DNA of 64,000 nt, taken from contig NZ_JMGA01000008.1 of the NCBI RefSeq assembly GCF_000765145.1, forward strand, positions 1 through 64,000, read 5' to 3'. The translations under genes and the position numbers were made by a program. Below the pieces are notes generated by a model, which saw only the letters and a program-made list of their open reading frames with translations, had not been told where the DNA came from and did no database searches. The stretch comes from Desulfosporosinus sp. HMP52. Lineage in GTDB: Bacteria > Bacillota > Desulfitobacteriia > Desulfitobacteriales > Desulfitobacteriaceae. Of this stretch, positions 8,948 to 17,835 are shown piece by piece. Numbering within the stretch: position 1 is the stretch's first letter; each line of letters opens with the position of its first letter.

Positions 8948-8976
8948 AGTATAGCTCATCTTTGAGGTTTCGTCAA
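8948..8976 (-). promoter_or_regulatory. Sigma-A promoter of the tRNA operon
   Basis: On the minus strand TTGACG and TATACT are separated by 17 bases, about 15 bases upstream of tRNA-Pro. It is one of the best promoters in the window. Confidence 0.82.
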
Positions 8977-9079
8977 GGAAAAAATCAAAAAAAGTTTTAA
9001 AAAAATTGGAGGGGATTTTTATGTGCTTTTTCAGCTTCTCAGTGCCTAACCCGCGGAGTTTTTTGGGAGGAGAAAAGCG

Positions 9080-9112
9080 ATGCTTATGCTTATGCTTATG
9101 CTTATGCTTAGG
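9080..9112. repeat. Hexanucleotide tandem repeat touching the rdgB stop
   Basis: About five copies of the unit TTATGC run head to tail and end two or three bases from the rdgB stop codon. It is the only such hexamer array I see in the window. Confidence 0.85.
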
Positions 9113-9113
9113 T

Positions 9114-9713
9114 CTAGCTTTTAACCTTCAGCGTTTGAAGGATGGGGATTGCTTTGCGGAATGCTTGGGCACGGTGACTGAGCCGGTTTTTCTCGCTTAA
9201 AGTCAGCTCGGCCATAGTTCGCTGATACTCCGACACAAAAAAGAGAGGGTCATAACCGAATCCGTCTTTTCCACGGCGTTCAGTTAAGATTTGTCCTTCC
9301 ACAGTGCCCTCAGTAAGAAATTCTTTTCCATCCGGAGTTGCTATGACTAAGGCACAACGAAAGCGAGCCTGTCGTTGAGAATCAGCAACCCCTTTTAACT
9401 CTTGAAGCAGCTTATCATTATTTCGCTCATCATCTTTAGGTTCTCCCGCAAAACGGGCAGAATAAACCCCGGGGCTACCAGCTAAGGCATCTACTTCCAG
9501 CCCGGAATCGTCCGCTAAGGCTATTAAACCGGTTTTCTTAACCGCGGCTTTCGCTTTGAGGGCTGCGTTCTCCGCGAAGGTTATCCCGTTCTCCTCGACC
9601 TCTTCCCAGTCTTCAATATCTTTTAATGAAAGCACTTCTATGTCTGCGTCTCCAAGCAGTTCTTGGAGCTCTCGAATTTTCCCCTTATTCTGAGTGGCCA
9701 ATACTATTCTCAT
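9114..9713 (-). CDS. rdgB: dITP/XTP pyrophosphatase (RdgB/HAM1 family)
   Basis: The enzyme hydrolyses non-canonical purine triphosphates (dITP, ITP, XTP) to monophosphates and so keeps deaminated bases out of nucleic acids. The 199-residue product is typical in length. It shows the N-terminal substrate motif [16 protein letters not shown], the metal-site segment [29 protein letters not shown], and the C-terminal [16 protein letters not shown]. Its start overlaps the rph stop by four bases, so the two genes are translationally coupled; rph-rdgB is a common gene pair. Confidence 0.96.
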   Translation of the reverse strand: MRIVLATQNKGKIRELQELLGDADIEVLSLKDIEDWEEVEENGITFAENAALKAKAAVKKTGLIALADDSGLEVDALAGSPGVYSARFAGEPKDDERNNDKLLQELKGVADSQRQARFRCALVIATPDGKEFLTEGTVEGQILTERRGKDGFGYDPLFFVSEYQRTMAELTLSEKNRLSHRAQAFRKAIPILQTLKVKS

Positions 9714-10435
9714 ACTGATGTCTCCGCCGCAGCTTTCTGAGCATCCATTAGGGAACGTATCCCCTTTTCAGCAAGTTCTAAGAAATTATTCAGATCCTCG
9801 CGATCAAAAGGAATATCTTCTGCTGTTCCTTGGATCTCCACGAACTTTCCTGCACCTGTCATGACAATATTCATATCAACTTCCGCCTGGGAATCTTCTT
9901 CATAGTCTAAGTCTAAAACTGCATTTCCCTGAACCTTACCTACGGAAACTGCCGCTAAGCTATCCTGTATTGGATTTGTTTTAAGAAGTTTCTTATCCAT
10001 CAAATATTGAACCGCATCGACTAAGGCCACATAAGCTCCGGTAATTGCTGCTGTTCGGGTTCCGCCGTCCGCTTGGAGGACGTCACAATCAAGCCAAATT
10101 GTCCGTTCGCCAAGTTTCTTTAAGTCAATAACCGATCTCAAAGCACGACCGATTAAACGCTGTATCTCCATAGTTCGGCCGGTAAGTTTGCCTTTGCTGG
10201 CCTCACGCTGAGTCCGAGTTTGGGTTGCGCGAGGTATCATGGAATATTCTGCTGTAACCCAGCCTTTCCCTGATCCCTTCTGAAAATGCGGTACTTTTTC
10301 TTCGACGCTGGCAGTGCACAAAACCCTGGTTTCTCCGATTTCTATAAGAACCGAACCTTCGGGGATGTTTGTAAACTTTCGGGTGATTTTCACCGGTCGT
10401 AATTGATCATTTCCTCGACTATAAGAACGTTGCAT
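9710..10435 (-). CDS. rph: Ribonuclease PH
   Basis: RNase PH is a phosphate-dependent 3'-5' exoribonuclease that trims tRNA precursors as a hexameric ring. The 241-residue protein is full length with the N-terminal [15 protein letters not shown], the RNA/phosphate-binding [20 protein letters not shown] region, and the active-site segment [20 protein letters not shown]. It heads the rph-rdgB pair. Many Firmicutes also carry genome-wide degenerate rph copies; this one looks intact. Confidence 0.97.
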   Translation of the reverse strand: MQRSYSRGNDQLRPVKITRKFTNIPEGSVLIEIGETRVLCTASVEEKVPHFQKGSGKGWVTAEYSMIPRATQTRTQREASKGKLTGRTMEIQRLIGRALRSVIDLKKLGERTIWLDCDVLQADGGTRTAAITGAYVALVDAVQYLMDKKLLKTNPIQDSLAAVSVGKVQGNAVLDLDYEEDSQAEVDMNIVMTGAGKFVEIQGTAEDIPFDREDLNNFLELAEKGIRSLMDAQKAAAETSV

Positions 10436-10549
10436 ATTAATACCTTACCTTTCTACGGCAGTCTTTTATGTCAATATTTAGTTTATCAGAATCAGCAGAG
10501 AAACGCTAATCGCCTGAGCCGTAACAGTAAAATTTTTACTATTTACTTC

Positions 10550-11485
10550 TTAGCGCAGGGACTGCCTAGCCACACTAGATAAATCCAGCGACCGGGCCGG
10601 TGTTACTTCCTCTCCGACAATCCCGGCGATAGTGTAGAGCTGGGCAATCGGGTCAAACCTAAATTCCTTTAGTAGGTTAAAACCTTTGATTTCACTGGAG
10701 CGGCGAATATGAATTCGAGGACCTGTGCAAGGATACAGCATTTCCCCAACCCGTATGTGGTCGTCATTGGCAAAACAAATCGGTAAGTCTGCCTTAATTA
10801 AATCCCAAACTCGTTGTTCCACCAAATCCAAATCAATATCGGGTTTCTCGGGCAGCTCTAGGACAAAGCCGTGTTTTATGTCACTATGTACTTCCGGCTT
10901 TGGCAAGCCCATTTCTTCTAAAATCATCGATGTAATGTCCTCAGCACTGTGGGCCATGCGTCGGTACTTGATAGAATCAAAAACAATGTCTGCTATACTT
11001 TGGGGCTCCGGACCGAAAACCGTCGGCCGGGTTACGATTACTTCCTCTCCCACTCCAATCATCACTTCGGCATTCATTTTCAGTTGAGGGTAAACCAGGT
11101 CAAAATGCTCAACAACAACACGACGCCCTTTAGATATTGCTTTCTGAATGGCTTCAGCTATTTTCCAAGGTTGTGTAAACGCCGACTCAAATCGAACATC
11201 TAAGTGATAAGTGTGGGAACGAAAATGCCCCCGGTCTGCATCATCCATCAGGGGTAAAGGCCGAATATTTATTCCATCGTCGTCATTAGTGAGTTCTAAT
11301 CCCGGAAACATTCCGCGAATAAGCAGGGATTTCCCTGCCCCGGCATCCCCCACAAATCCTATCAGCTTATCCTCAGGACTTAAATAGCGTTGAGAAATAT
11401 TTGTCCCCAAAAAAAGGAGACGCTTCTTTCCTCGAGGAGCAAAGTAGACTGCCTGCATCAAATGTTCATGAACAAACATGGCCAT
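10550..11485 (-). CDS. P-loop protein resembling the 'alanine-tRNA synthetase second additional domain' family
   Basis: The 311-residue protein carries a clear P-loop, GDAGAGKSLL, at about residues 45-54, followed by an acidic turn (LTNDDDGINIRPLPLMDDAD) and a hydrophobic EHFDLVYPQL strand. The C-terminal half (LPICFANDDHIRVG, YPCTGPRIHIRR) resembles a domain that databases name after alanyl-tRNA synthetase, so a nucleotide-binding or kinase-like activity towards a small molecule is conceivable. No catalytic role can be assigned from sequence. It lies 114 bp upstream of rph, reads the same way, and could be cotranscribed with it. Confidence 0.6.
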   Translation of the reverse strand: MAMFVHEHLMQAVYFAPRGKKRLLFLGTNISQRYLSPEDKLIGFVGDAGAGKSLLIRGMFPGLELTNDDDGINIRPLPLMDDADRGHFRSHTYHLDVRFESAFTQPWKIAEAIQKAISKGRRVVVEHFDLVYPQLKMNAEVMIGVGEEVIVTRPTVFGPEPQSIADIVFDSIKYRRMAHSAEDITSMILEEMGLPKPEVHSDIKHGFVLELPEKPDIDLDLVEQRVWDLIKADLPICFANDDHIRVGEMLYPCTGPRIHIRRSSEIKGFNLLKEFRFDPIAQLYTIAGIVGEEVTPARSLDLSSVARQSLR

Positions 11486-11554
11486 ATCCGTGACTCCCTT
11501 CTATTCCGGAAAATCATTGTTTAGTCTAACTGAACAAGTTACTAAAAATAATGT

Positions 11555-12244
11555 TCAATAAATAAACTTAAAACTGAAAATGGCAAAAAGAATAATGGGT
11601 TGATGAACCAAATAAATCATCAAAGAATTTCGGCTCAACCAGATAATAGGCTTAGAGTTGAGCTGTAAGGCGAATACAAGCTCTGATTTCTGAGCATAGA
11701 AATGCCGATAAGCAAGAATCCCCAAAAAAGTCGCACTACTATAGGGCAATAGAGGGTAATAGTCAATCGACCCAAACCCCTTATATAAAAGACCAAAGGG
11801 AATCAAAAGACTTGTTTCAACCAATATCTTTTTAAACCATAACCCCAGCAAGATAGAAGCACCTGCAAGTGTCCAAAGAATCGAGGAAGCTAGAGAGGAT
11901 AAAAAGGGCGCTAAAATCATGGTTACACCTAAGAAATGAAGAATCCCAAAGCGTACATACATATCTCCCAGCGCTAAGTAAGTTACCCCCGTAATCCCCA
12001 TCCCCAGCAGCAATACTTTAACTCCTCTTCTGACCGGAGATCTGCTAAAGCCACTGGCCAAACCGGAAAGAAAGATAAAAAGTAGAGCTGACGTTTTTCC
12101 GAGCAGAAACCAAAATGGGGCCTGATAGTTAATCTTAACCCCGGCAAACTCTCTTAAATCATAAACGAGATGAAATATAACCATTAAAACTATGGCAATT
12201 GCCCTTAATAGATCAATTTCCCCAAAACGTTGTTCGGAAGTCAT
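11555..12244 (-). CDS. DUF1624-type acyltransferase-like membrane protein
   Basis: This 229-residue protein has seven or so membrane helices and opens with EIDLLRAIAIVLMVIFHLVYD, the conserved RxxAIxxMxxFH-type signature of the heparan-alpha-glucosaminide N-acetyltransferase-like (DUF1624) family. The histidine after the first helix is the likely catalytic residue in related transmembrane acyltransferases. The substrate is unknown. The start overlaps the stop of the O-methyltransferase gene by four bases, so both are probably made together. Confidence 0.75.
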   Translation of the reverse strand: MTSEQRFGEIDLLRAIAIVLMVIFHLVYDLREFAGVKINYQAPFWFLLGKTSALLFIFLSGLASGFSRSPVRRGVKVLLLGMGITGVTYLALGDMYVRFGILHFLGVTMILAPFLSSLASSILWTLAGASILLGLWFKKILVETSLLIPFGLLYKGFGSIDYYPLLPYSSATFLGILAYRHFYAQKSELVFALQLNSKPIIWLSRNSLMIYLVHQPIILFAIFSFKFIY

Positions 12245-12888
12245 GAATCTATCCGCCGACTAATCGACACCCCATCTCCAAAGGGCAATACGGTAGTCGA
12301 GAAATTCGGGTTAGAGGCCAGATCCTGCAAAAATTGCCGCAGCCCTCCCACCATCCGATCATATTTAGGAGCAAAACTGCTTCCCGGAACCACCCAGCCC
12401 CGGAAGAGGACATTATCCACCACCAACAACCCCCCTGGCGAAATCAAAGGGTAAATTAAATTCAAGTACTCTAAGTATTCTCCTTTGGCCGCATCAATAA
12501 AAACAAAGTCATACATTGAATCCAGAGTCTTTAAAACTTTCCGAGCATCCCCTTCCAAGGCTGTAACATGATCAGAAAGTTCAGCACGTTTAATATATTC
12601 CTGTGCTCGAAATAAACGATCCTTATTCATATCAATAGTGGTAACATGCCCGCCGGTCTCTTTAACTGCCCGGGCTAACCAGATTGTTGAATACCCGATT
12701 GCCGTCCCCACCTCTAAAACAGCCTGCGACTTACTCATATGTACCAGTAAATTGAGAAAGTTGCCAACCGTAGGGGTTACAACCGGAATTGTTTCTTTTA
12801 AAGCCTGTTCTTCCATTTCACGCAACAGAGGATCCCGTTCACCTAACAGCGTCTCCAGATATTGTTCCATTTCAAAAGGGTAAAACAA
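12241..12888 (-). CDS. SAM-dependent O-methyltransferase (YrrM/CCoAMT-like)
   Basis: The 215-residue product has the family 3 O-methyltransferase fold. Motif I VLEVGTAIGYSTIWLA (about residues 57-72) binds S-adenosylmethionine; the metal/catalytic motif FVFIDAAKGEYLEYL follows, then DNVLFRGWV. These features match the B. subtilis YrrM type, whose substrate is tRNA in some reports and catechol-like compounds in others. It heads a two-gene unit with the DUF1624 gene. A terminator hairpin just upstream (about 12985) closes any transcript coming from the repeat region. Confidence 0.85.
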   Translation of the reverse strand: MFYPFEMEQYLETLLGERDPLLREMEEQALKETIPVVTPTVGNFLNLLVHMSKSQAVLEVGTAIGYSTIWLARAVKETGGHVTTIDMNKDRLFRAQEYIKRAELSDHVTALEGDARKVLKTLDSMYDFVFIDAAKGEYLEYLNLIYPLISPGGLLVVDNVLFRGWVVPGSSFAPKYDRMVGGLRQFLQDLASNPNFSTTVLPFGDGVSISRRIDS

Positions 12889-12977
12889 GGTAATCTCCCT
12901 TTCCTGACTGTTTGATTGCTACTATACTAGCCTTTCTTCCACTTTATCATAAATCATTTCCAAAAGCTTGGAAAAGG

Positions 12978-13008
12978 TACAAAAAAAAATGCGCCAATAT
13001 AGCGCATG
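12978..13008 (-). terminator. Intrinsic terminator upstream of the O-methyltransferase gene
   Basis: On the minus strand ATGCGC and GCGCAT pair around a short loop and are followed by eight or more T. It would end transcripts coming from the HD-GYP gene through the repeat, or act in a leader of the methyltransferase gene. Confidence 0.7.
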
Positions 13009-13178
13009 TCGAAGGACAACTAGGGGCAGTTAAGCCGTAGCCCCACATATCGAGAGTAATATCGCAAAGATTTCGGAAGGCGCACATGAAATGTGCCTTC
13101 TCCCCAACCGCACCCCCCTTGACCTAAGACCAGGGACGCCGTGCGACACGGGCTCGACGTCTTTTACGTTAGCAGCCT

Positions 13179-13475
13179 AGCAAACTTCCGTTTAAGCTCC
13201 CGACCCCAGACACGGGGCAGCGCACACGGTCCCTTCCCGCCATCCATGGCTCCAGGGACACTTGGCCATCCATGGCCGGCGGACGTGCGCTGCCGCCAGT
13301 GAGCCACGGATGGCTCATCTGGCACGATAGTCTCCGGTGGAGATTATCGCCGTAGGCGGGTTCTTCAAAACAATACCTATCGCCGAAGGATGAACCCCGC
13401 TCCCCAAAGCAAGGAGCTTAAACGGTTAGTTTGCTCTGCGTCGTAAGACAGAGAGCTGTGTCCCACAAGTCCCCC
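13179..13475. repeat. Family-2 structured repeat, copy A
   Basis: The core is bounded by near-perfect inverted ends: 13179-13200 and 13413-13435 (AGCAAACT..CCGTTTAAGCTCC and its complement). Inside are further hairpins (GATAGTCTCC with GGAGATTATC; two copies of CCATCCATGG). The segment from about 13310 to 13475 recurs at 62402-62584. The right edge runs through ACAAGTCCC to the stop codon of the HD-GYP gene. The flank 13009-13178 has more hairpins but no gene. Confidence 0.75.
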
Positions 13476-14696
13476 CTATAAAACCCGTTTGGCGACTTTA
13501 ATCAGGCCCGGATCCAGGATTGTCCCCATTCCGCGCTCAATTATAGCTAGAGCCTCACCTGAACTCATTGCCGGTCGATAAGGTCGATCCTCGGTTAATG
13601 CAGTAAAAATATCGGCGATTGCCATTAAACGAGCACCTTCATCGAGATCTTTTTCTCCCAAGGCGAAGGGATACCCTCTGCCATCAAGTCGTTCATGATG
13701 ATGGGCTGCCCATTCTACGATACGTGTAGGCAATCCTGCCTCAGTCAACAAGCGGTGTGTATAATATGTATGCGTCCTGATTATATCTACTTCAGCCGGA
13801 TCAAGAGATCCGGGTTTATCTAAAATCTTCCTTGGAATTGATAGCTTGCCCAAGTCATGTAGTAAACCCGCTACATAAATCTCATGTAATTGTATTTCTT
13901 CCCATCCGACCCCTTTAGCCAAACGTTCAACCGTTGCGGCAACTGAACGGGAGTGACGAGCAGTAAACTTGCTTTTTTGGTCAATTAGATCGGCGAAGGT
14001 TTCCGCCAAGCGATAAGTAAAACTAATCTCTAATTCCCGAGTGCCGGGCAACTGCCAATGATCAAACAAGAGTCCTAAGGCTATCTGAAGCAAGTCCGGT
14101 TGCTCCAAATCTAACCAAAAGGCCTCTTTCTTAGCAACTTGCCTAAAGGCCTGGGCTACTTCCGGGAAAAATAATGTCCCAGTTTGATCATTAATCCATT
14201 CAATGATTTCTTCTCTCTGTTGACGAGTAGATAACTTCCGTTTTAGCATAAGATCCACTTGATCTGCTAAGGACAAAATGCGGGCCATTAGGGTTACTTC
14301 TTCGCTCGGAACACCTAGAGCACCGTACATGGGATCAGGTGTTTCATGGTGATATTTAATAGCATTGGCCAGGGTTTTGCCGGAGGGAAAACGCTCTACA
14401 ATCAGAGCACCGGACAAACAATGTCTCTCGAGGACATGTCTGCTCCCATTATATTCCCCAAAGTACCCAAATGCGCCTATATCATGAAGCAGTCCCGAAA
14501 TTGTAAGATGAACAAGCTCTTGCTTGTTGAGCCCCAGGGAACGACCCAGACGCATTGCAATATAAGCAACACGTTCTCCATGTCGTTCTCCAAGGGTAAC
14601 ATCCAAACCTCTTTCAATTTCTTCATCGATCAAACCTAAATCAAGTGCCCGGGAAAAACTCCACATCTGTCGAATGTAGAAAGCATCTTCAAACAA
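13476..14696 (-). CDS. Tandem HD / HD-GYP domain phosphohydrolase
   Basis: This 406-residue soluble protein has two HD-type metal-dependent domains. The N-terminal one has H39 and the HD pair at 71-72 (LLHDIGAFG) followed by YHHETPD. The second (about 235-400) is a canonical HD-GYP domain: H248, H280-D281 (LLHDLGKLS), HHHERLDGRGYP at 332-343. HD-GYP proteins usually cleave cyclic-di-GMP or related dinucleotides. There is no receiver or PAS domain, so signal input may come through the N-terminal HD domain. The globin-coupled chemoreceptor gene lies only 34 bp upstream on the same strand, so an oxygen- or redox-linked second-messenger response is plausible (inference). Confidence 0.9.
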   Translation of the reverse strand: MFEDAFYIRQMWSFSRALDLGLIDEEIERGLDVTLGERHGERVAYIAMRLGRSLGLNKQELVHLTISGLLHDIGAFGYFGEYNGSRHVLERHCLSGALIVERFPSGKTLANAIKYHHETPDPMYGALGVPSEEVTLMARILSLADQVDLMLKRKLSTRQQREEIIEWINDQTGTLFFPEVAQAFRQVAKKEAFWLDLEQPDLLQIALGLLFDHWQLPGTRELEISFTYRLAETFADLIDQKSKFTARHSRSVAATVERLAKGVGWEEIQLHEIYVAGLLHDLGKLSIPRKILDKPGSLDPAEVDIIRTHTYYTHRLLTEAGLPTRIVEWAAHHHERLDGRGYPFALGEKDLDEGARLMAIADIFTALTEDRPYRPAMSSGEALAIIERGMGTILDPGLIKVAKRVL

Positions 14697-14730
14697 TTCT
14701 GCTGACCTCCCATTAGACTAACTACTGATG

Positions 14731-16002
14731 CTAATCGCGCAATCCCATTTGAGCAAGTGATGTTGCTGAATTAGCTACATCTTCAGATGCCGCTCCAATT
14801 TGGCTGGCGGTAAAGGATAAGGCATCAATCTGTTGAGCGATTCCCTGTACTTGTTTGATGCTGGCGTTGATAGCAGCCATTATTTCCCCGAAACGATCCA
14901 CTACTTGCCCCGCCTCTGCGGCGGCGCCCTGCATGGCCTCAGTTGTCTGGGCAATTGAATTGTTTACGGCAACGGTATTTTGTTTGGTTATTGTGATTAA
15001 GGCGCTGATTTCTTTAACGGATTGTTCAGAGTGGTTAGCGAGTTTTTTGACTTCCTCAGCCACTACTCCGAAACCTCTGCCGCTATCCCCGGCCCGAGCC
15101 GCTTCGATAGCCGCATTTAAGGCCAACAGATTAGTTTGAGAAGCAATCTCCTTAATCACATCTGTTACAGAAGCTATCCGGGCAGAACTTTTATCAAGTT
15201 CGCTCATTTTACCTTGCATTTCAGAAGTCATACCGGCCAAGCGCAGAATTGTGTCCGAGATGGCTTGAATCTTTCGAACACCCTCTTGAGCTAAGACATC
15301 TACCTGACGGGAAAATTCTGCCGCCTCAGAGGCGTTCCCCGAGATTTGAGCAGTTGCTTGATTCATTTCTGCTGCCGAGGCTGCAGTTTCTTCGGAGGTT
15401 GCAGCCAATGCTTGGCTGGCTTCACTAACACTGCGTTGTAAGCTATCTATTTCTGTTAAGGCCTTCTCTAGCTCAGCCTTCTTATCAATTTCCGTCATAT
15501 AAGACTGGATATAACTAGCCATAACCACTTGCTGGTCAAAACTTAGGATTCGTTGAAAGGCTAAACTAGCCCTAATAGCCTGGTCAGTTTTCTTACGATA
15601 GTGTTTAAAGATCCGGGGAATAATCTCGTCACAAAACGCTTGATTGGCGCTTAAATAATAAAAGGGTGGCAAGTTGATTCGACTATGAACTTCCCCGATA
15701 GTAACTCTCCACTGCAAAAAATCCTCATCAAGCTTATCGGGAAAGAGTGAAAACAAATATTTTTTCATAGTGACTTTCAGCTTTTCTACCGAAGAAAATC
15801 GGTCAATAATTGCTTTTAAATTCGGTAAAGTCGTTACATGAGCATAGAAGTTCCGAATAATTTCTTCAGAATCTTGCTCAATAATTGGTCGAATCTCTTT
15901 GAGAAGGGCCAACTGTTCCCCATCAATTCTCAGTAATTTTACAGCTTCATCCAAACTAAATTGATGTAAATTTATCAATTTGTTCACCCTTTCTATGCCC
16001 AT
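14731..16002 (-). CDS. Globin-coupled methyl-accepting chemotaxis protein (HemAT-like)
   Basis: The 423-residue protein joins an N-terminal sensor globin (about 1-175) to a cytoplasmic chemoreceptor signalling domain, with no membrane segments. The proximal heme ligand is H106 in [16 protein letters not shown], the usual IGxxHxRIxLxP pattern. The signalling domain contains the hairpin tip [20 protein letters not shown] and [13 protein letters not shown], and a region of EETAAS repeats. HemAT-type receptors bind O2 and steer aerotaxis through CheA; in an anaerobe this likely drives avoidance. It is cotranscribed with the HD-GYP gene. Confidence 0.93.
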   Translation of the reverse strand: MGIERVNKLINLHQFSLDEAVKLLRIDGEQLALLKEIRPIIEQDSEEIIRNFYAHVTTLPNLKAIIDRFSSVEKLKVTMKKYLFSLFPDKLDEDFLQWRVTIGEVHSRINLPPFYYLSANQAFCDEIIPRIFKHYRKKTDQAIRASLAFQRILSFDQQVVMASYIQSYMTEIDKKAELEKALTEIDSLQRSVSEASQALAATSEETAASAAEMNQATAQISGNASEAAEFSRQVDVLAQEGVRKIQAISDTILRLAGMTSEMQGKMSELDKSSARIASVTDVIKEIASQTNLLALNAAIEAARAGDSGRGFGVVAEEVKKLANHSEQSVKEISALITITKQNTVAVNNSIAQTTEAMQGAAAEAGQVVDRFGEIMAAINASIKQVQGIAQQIDALSFTASQIGAASEDVANSATSLAQMGLRD

Positions 16003-16070
16003 TTTGAAATCCGAAAACCCTTGTTCTTGATCTCAATCCAGGGATCGATGATCGCCTTTGTCTTAAAATG

Positions 16071-16457
16071 CTATTGCATTTCCTTATCTTTTTCCGTTAT
16101 ATAATCTTTGCCTTCCAGAATGATTCCCAGAGCAGTTAATACAACATTGACCGTACAGAAGGCGTCGTGCTCATCTATGGCACAGTTATCACAGATACTT
16201 TGCACCTCTATGAAAGCTTCTTGCAGGTCTATATTCTTATATCGTTCAGGAATTACCGGAACGCTGCGGAACATATCTAGAATATCCTCAGGAATCTTAT
16301 CAGAGAACTTCTCCCCAGTCTGAGCAGATAAGCTCAGAAATTCCTTGGCCATAAATAATTGACACAGCACCGAACATTTACATCCATCTGCACAGGATTT
16401 ATCCATTTTGGTAAAGGCTTTATAAGCACTAAGCTTACTGAATCCTTGGTTGGCCAT
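16071..16457 (-). CDS. Hypothetical cysteine-rich protein
   Basis: This 128-residue soluble protein has seven cysteines: a cluster in DKSCADGCKCSVLCQ (residues 20-34) and a second group in ICDNCAIDEHDAFC (about 88-101). The arrangement could hold a metal or an iron-sulfur centre, but I recognise no family. A ribosome binding site (AAAGGAGCG) precedes the ATG. It lies 45 bp downstream of the siroheme-reductase-like gene on the same strand, so a joint redox role is possible though unproven. Confidence 0.6.
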   Translation of the reverse strand: MANQGFSKLSAYKAFTKMDKSCADGCKCSVLCQLFMAKEFLSLSAQTGEKFSDKIPEDILDMFRSVPVIPERYKNIDLQEAFIEVQSICDNCAIDEHDAFCTVNVVLTALGIILEGKDYITEKDKEMQ

Positions 16458-16502
16458 ATTCTCGCTCCTTTCTTTTCTTAAGAACAGATACTTACATTGA
16501 AC

Positions 16503-17249
16503 CTAATTGCTTAGTAATTCTTCAACCCTGGTTTTAAATAATTCAAGTCCTGTCTTCTCAATAACTCGATAAAGACGAGCGCGGGACCCAAGTTCTTCCT
16601 TATACTCCTCAGCCTGTGAGTTGTAAGTATCCAAAATTCTTGTTACGACAGGGATAACCTGTTCTCGTGGGATTCCTTTACGGATTAAGACTCCGTGTAC
16701 GGGATCCATTCCTGACTCTTTGCCGCCAAGCCAAAGAGAATATTTCCCTCGAGGCTCAGCCATCAGTCCAAGATCGTTGCACTGGACACCTGTACAATTT
16801 CGAGGACAGCCCGAAATCCCAATTTTAAAATCCCAAGGGAGAAGTGTTCCATAAAACTCCTCATCCAGCAGCCTGGCAAGCTCTAAAGTATCTCCCCGTG
16901 AATTCGAGGAAAACCCCTTACCCGGGCAGGAAGTAATATTGCGAACGCTTTTATGCAAATTTGCTACCCGAAGCCCCACCTCTTGGATTTTTTCTAAGGC
17001 TTCAGCAACCTTTTCCTTAGGAATAAGCAAAAGCGAGGTCATCCGACGGGTGTTCTTGATAACTCCATCATCGCCTACGATCTCCGCTAAAACACGCACT
17101 TGCTTGCCGGTTAAGATTCCGCCGGGAGAATTAACAATAATAGCAAAAACCCCATTGGCTTGTTCCTCAATAGCCCAATGAATTTCACTTGAACATTCTA
17201 CCGATTCGCCTGTCCATGAATAACTAATATCTCGTTGAAGTTCAGTCAC
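16503..17249 (-). CDS. Small sulfite/nitrite-reductase-like siroheme protein
   Basis: The 248-residue product has the ferredoxin-like half domain of sulfite/nitrite reductases at 20-95 (NGVFAIIVNSPGGILTGKQVR) and then the cluster region: TSCPGKGFSS with C108, and SGCPRNC with C148 and C152. Full enzymes use C-x5-C plus C-x3-C; here position 114 is serine where the second cysteine is expected, while an extra C157 lies in GVQCNDLG. So it belongs to the small single-module reductase-like group, with an altered cluster site. Whether it reduces sulfite, nitrite or anything else cannot be told. There is no other assimilatory gene nearby. Confidence 0.72.
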   Translation of the reverse strand: MTELQRDISYSWTGESVECSSEIHWAIEEQANGVFAIIVNSPGGILTGKQVRVLAEIVGDDGVIKNTRRMTSLLLIPKEKVAEALEKIQEVGLRVANLHKSVRNITSCPGKGFSSNSRGDTLELARLLDEEFYGTLLPWDFKIGISGCPRNCTGVQCNDLGLMAEPRGKYSLWLGGKESGMDPVHGVLIRKGIPREQVIPVVTRILDTYNSQAEEYKEELGSRARLYRVIEKTGLELFKTRVEELLSN

Positions 17250-17413
17250 AAATAAACTCTCCTCTAACTACTTTAAAGTAATTCCTATATGCTGTACATT
17301 TCTAGACGAGTCGACGAAATCCTGCAGTAAACGCTAAATTATTTATTCATGGTAAATATAATCAGGCAGGCAACCATCTATAATCTCGAGGCATGGAACC
17401 TCATACACAAGCA

Positions 17414-17441
17414 GAAGAGAGAGCCTAACAGCTCTCTCTTC
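17414..17441 (-). terminator. Terminator after the zinc-ribbon gene
   Basis: GAAGAGAGAGC pairs perfectly with GCTCTCTCTTC (11 bp, 6-nt loop), followed on the minus strand by a moderately T-rich tail. An overlapping open frame through this hairpin is therefore doubtful. Confidence 0.6.
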
Positions 17442-17505
17442 CTTGGATTGGAACTTATTCATATGTTCTTGCCATAAAAATTTTTTAAGTTCTTTGGTAA
17501 ACGTT

Positions 17506-17727
17506 TTATCCTGCACGCCGACGGATAATGGAATGTGATGGTAAGGTACGAGCATATGATTCAGGTTCAGGCTTAGTTTCTAAGCGTTCTACCGATCCAT
17601 CTGACAACACCTCATAAATTTTAACAACTCCATCACCTTTCGTCCATTCATGGCAGCACTCTCTGCAGTAATAACGTTCACGGCCAATCCGACCGACATC
17701 TCGCGCTTCACATAGCGGGCAATTCAT
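17506..17727 (-). CDS. Small zinc-ribbon protein
   Basis: The 73-residue product opens with a treble-clef/zinc-ribbon pattern: CPLC at 3-6 and CREC (about 21-24) spaced by GRIGRERYY. The remaining part has a short beta-like stretch (VVKIYEVLSDGSVE) and a basic tail. Similar proteins of unknown function are common in Clostridia. A ribosome binding site (AGGAGATG) lies about 8 bases upstream. It sits alone between the fumarase genes and the reductase-like gene. Confidence 0.7.
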   Translation of the reverse strand: MNCPLCEARDVGRIGRERYYCRECCHEWTKGDGVVKIYEVLSDGSVERLETKPEPESYARTLPSHSIIRRRAG

Positions 17728-17835
17728 ACTTCAGCATCTCCTATCAAAGGATATTCGGTATCTTTAATGAATATCCTCATTATACCGCAAAAACCATTTC
17801 ATTTGCCCCTTGTAATTGTGAAGCTTTTGTGATTG

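Noticed and set aside
17343-17555. 70-codon frame downstream of the zinc-ribbon gene
   Set aside because: It overlaps the zinc-ribbon gene by 50 bases and passes through a perfect 11-bp hairpin that looks like its terminator.
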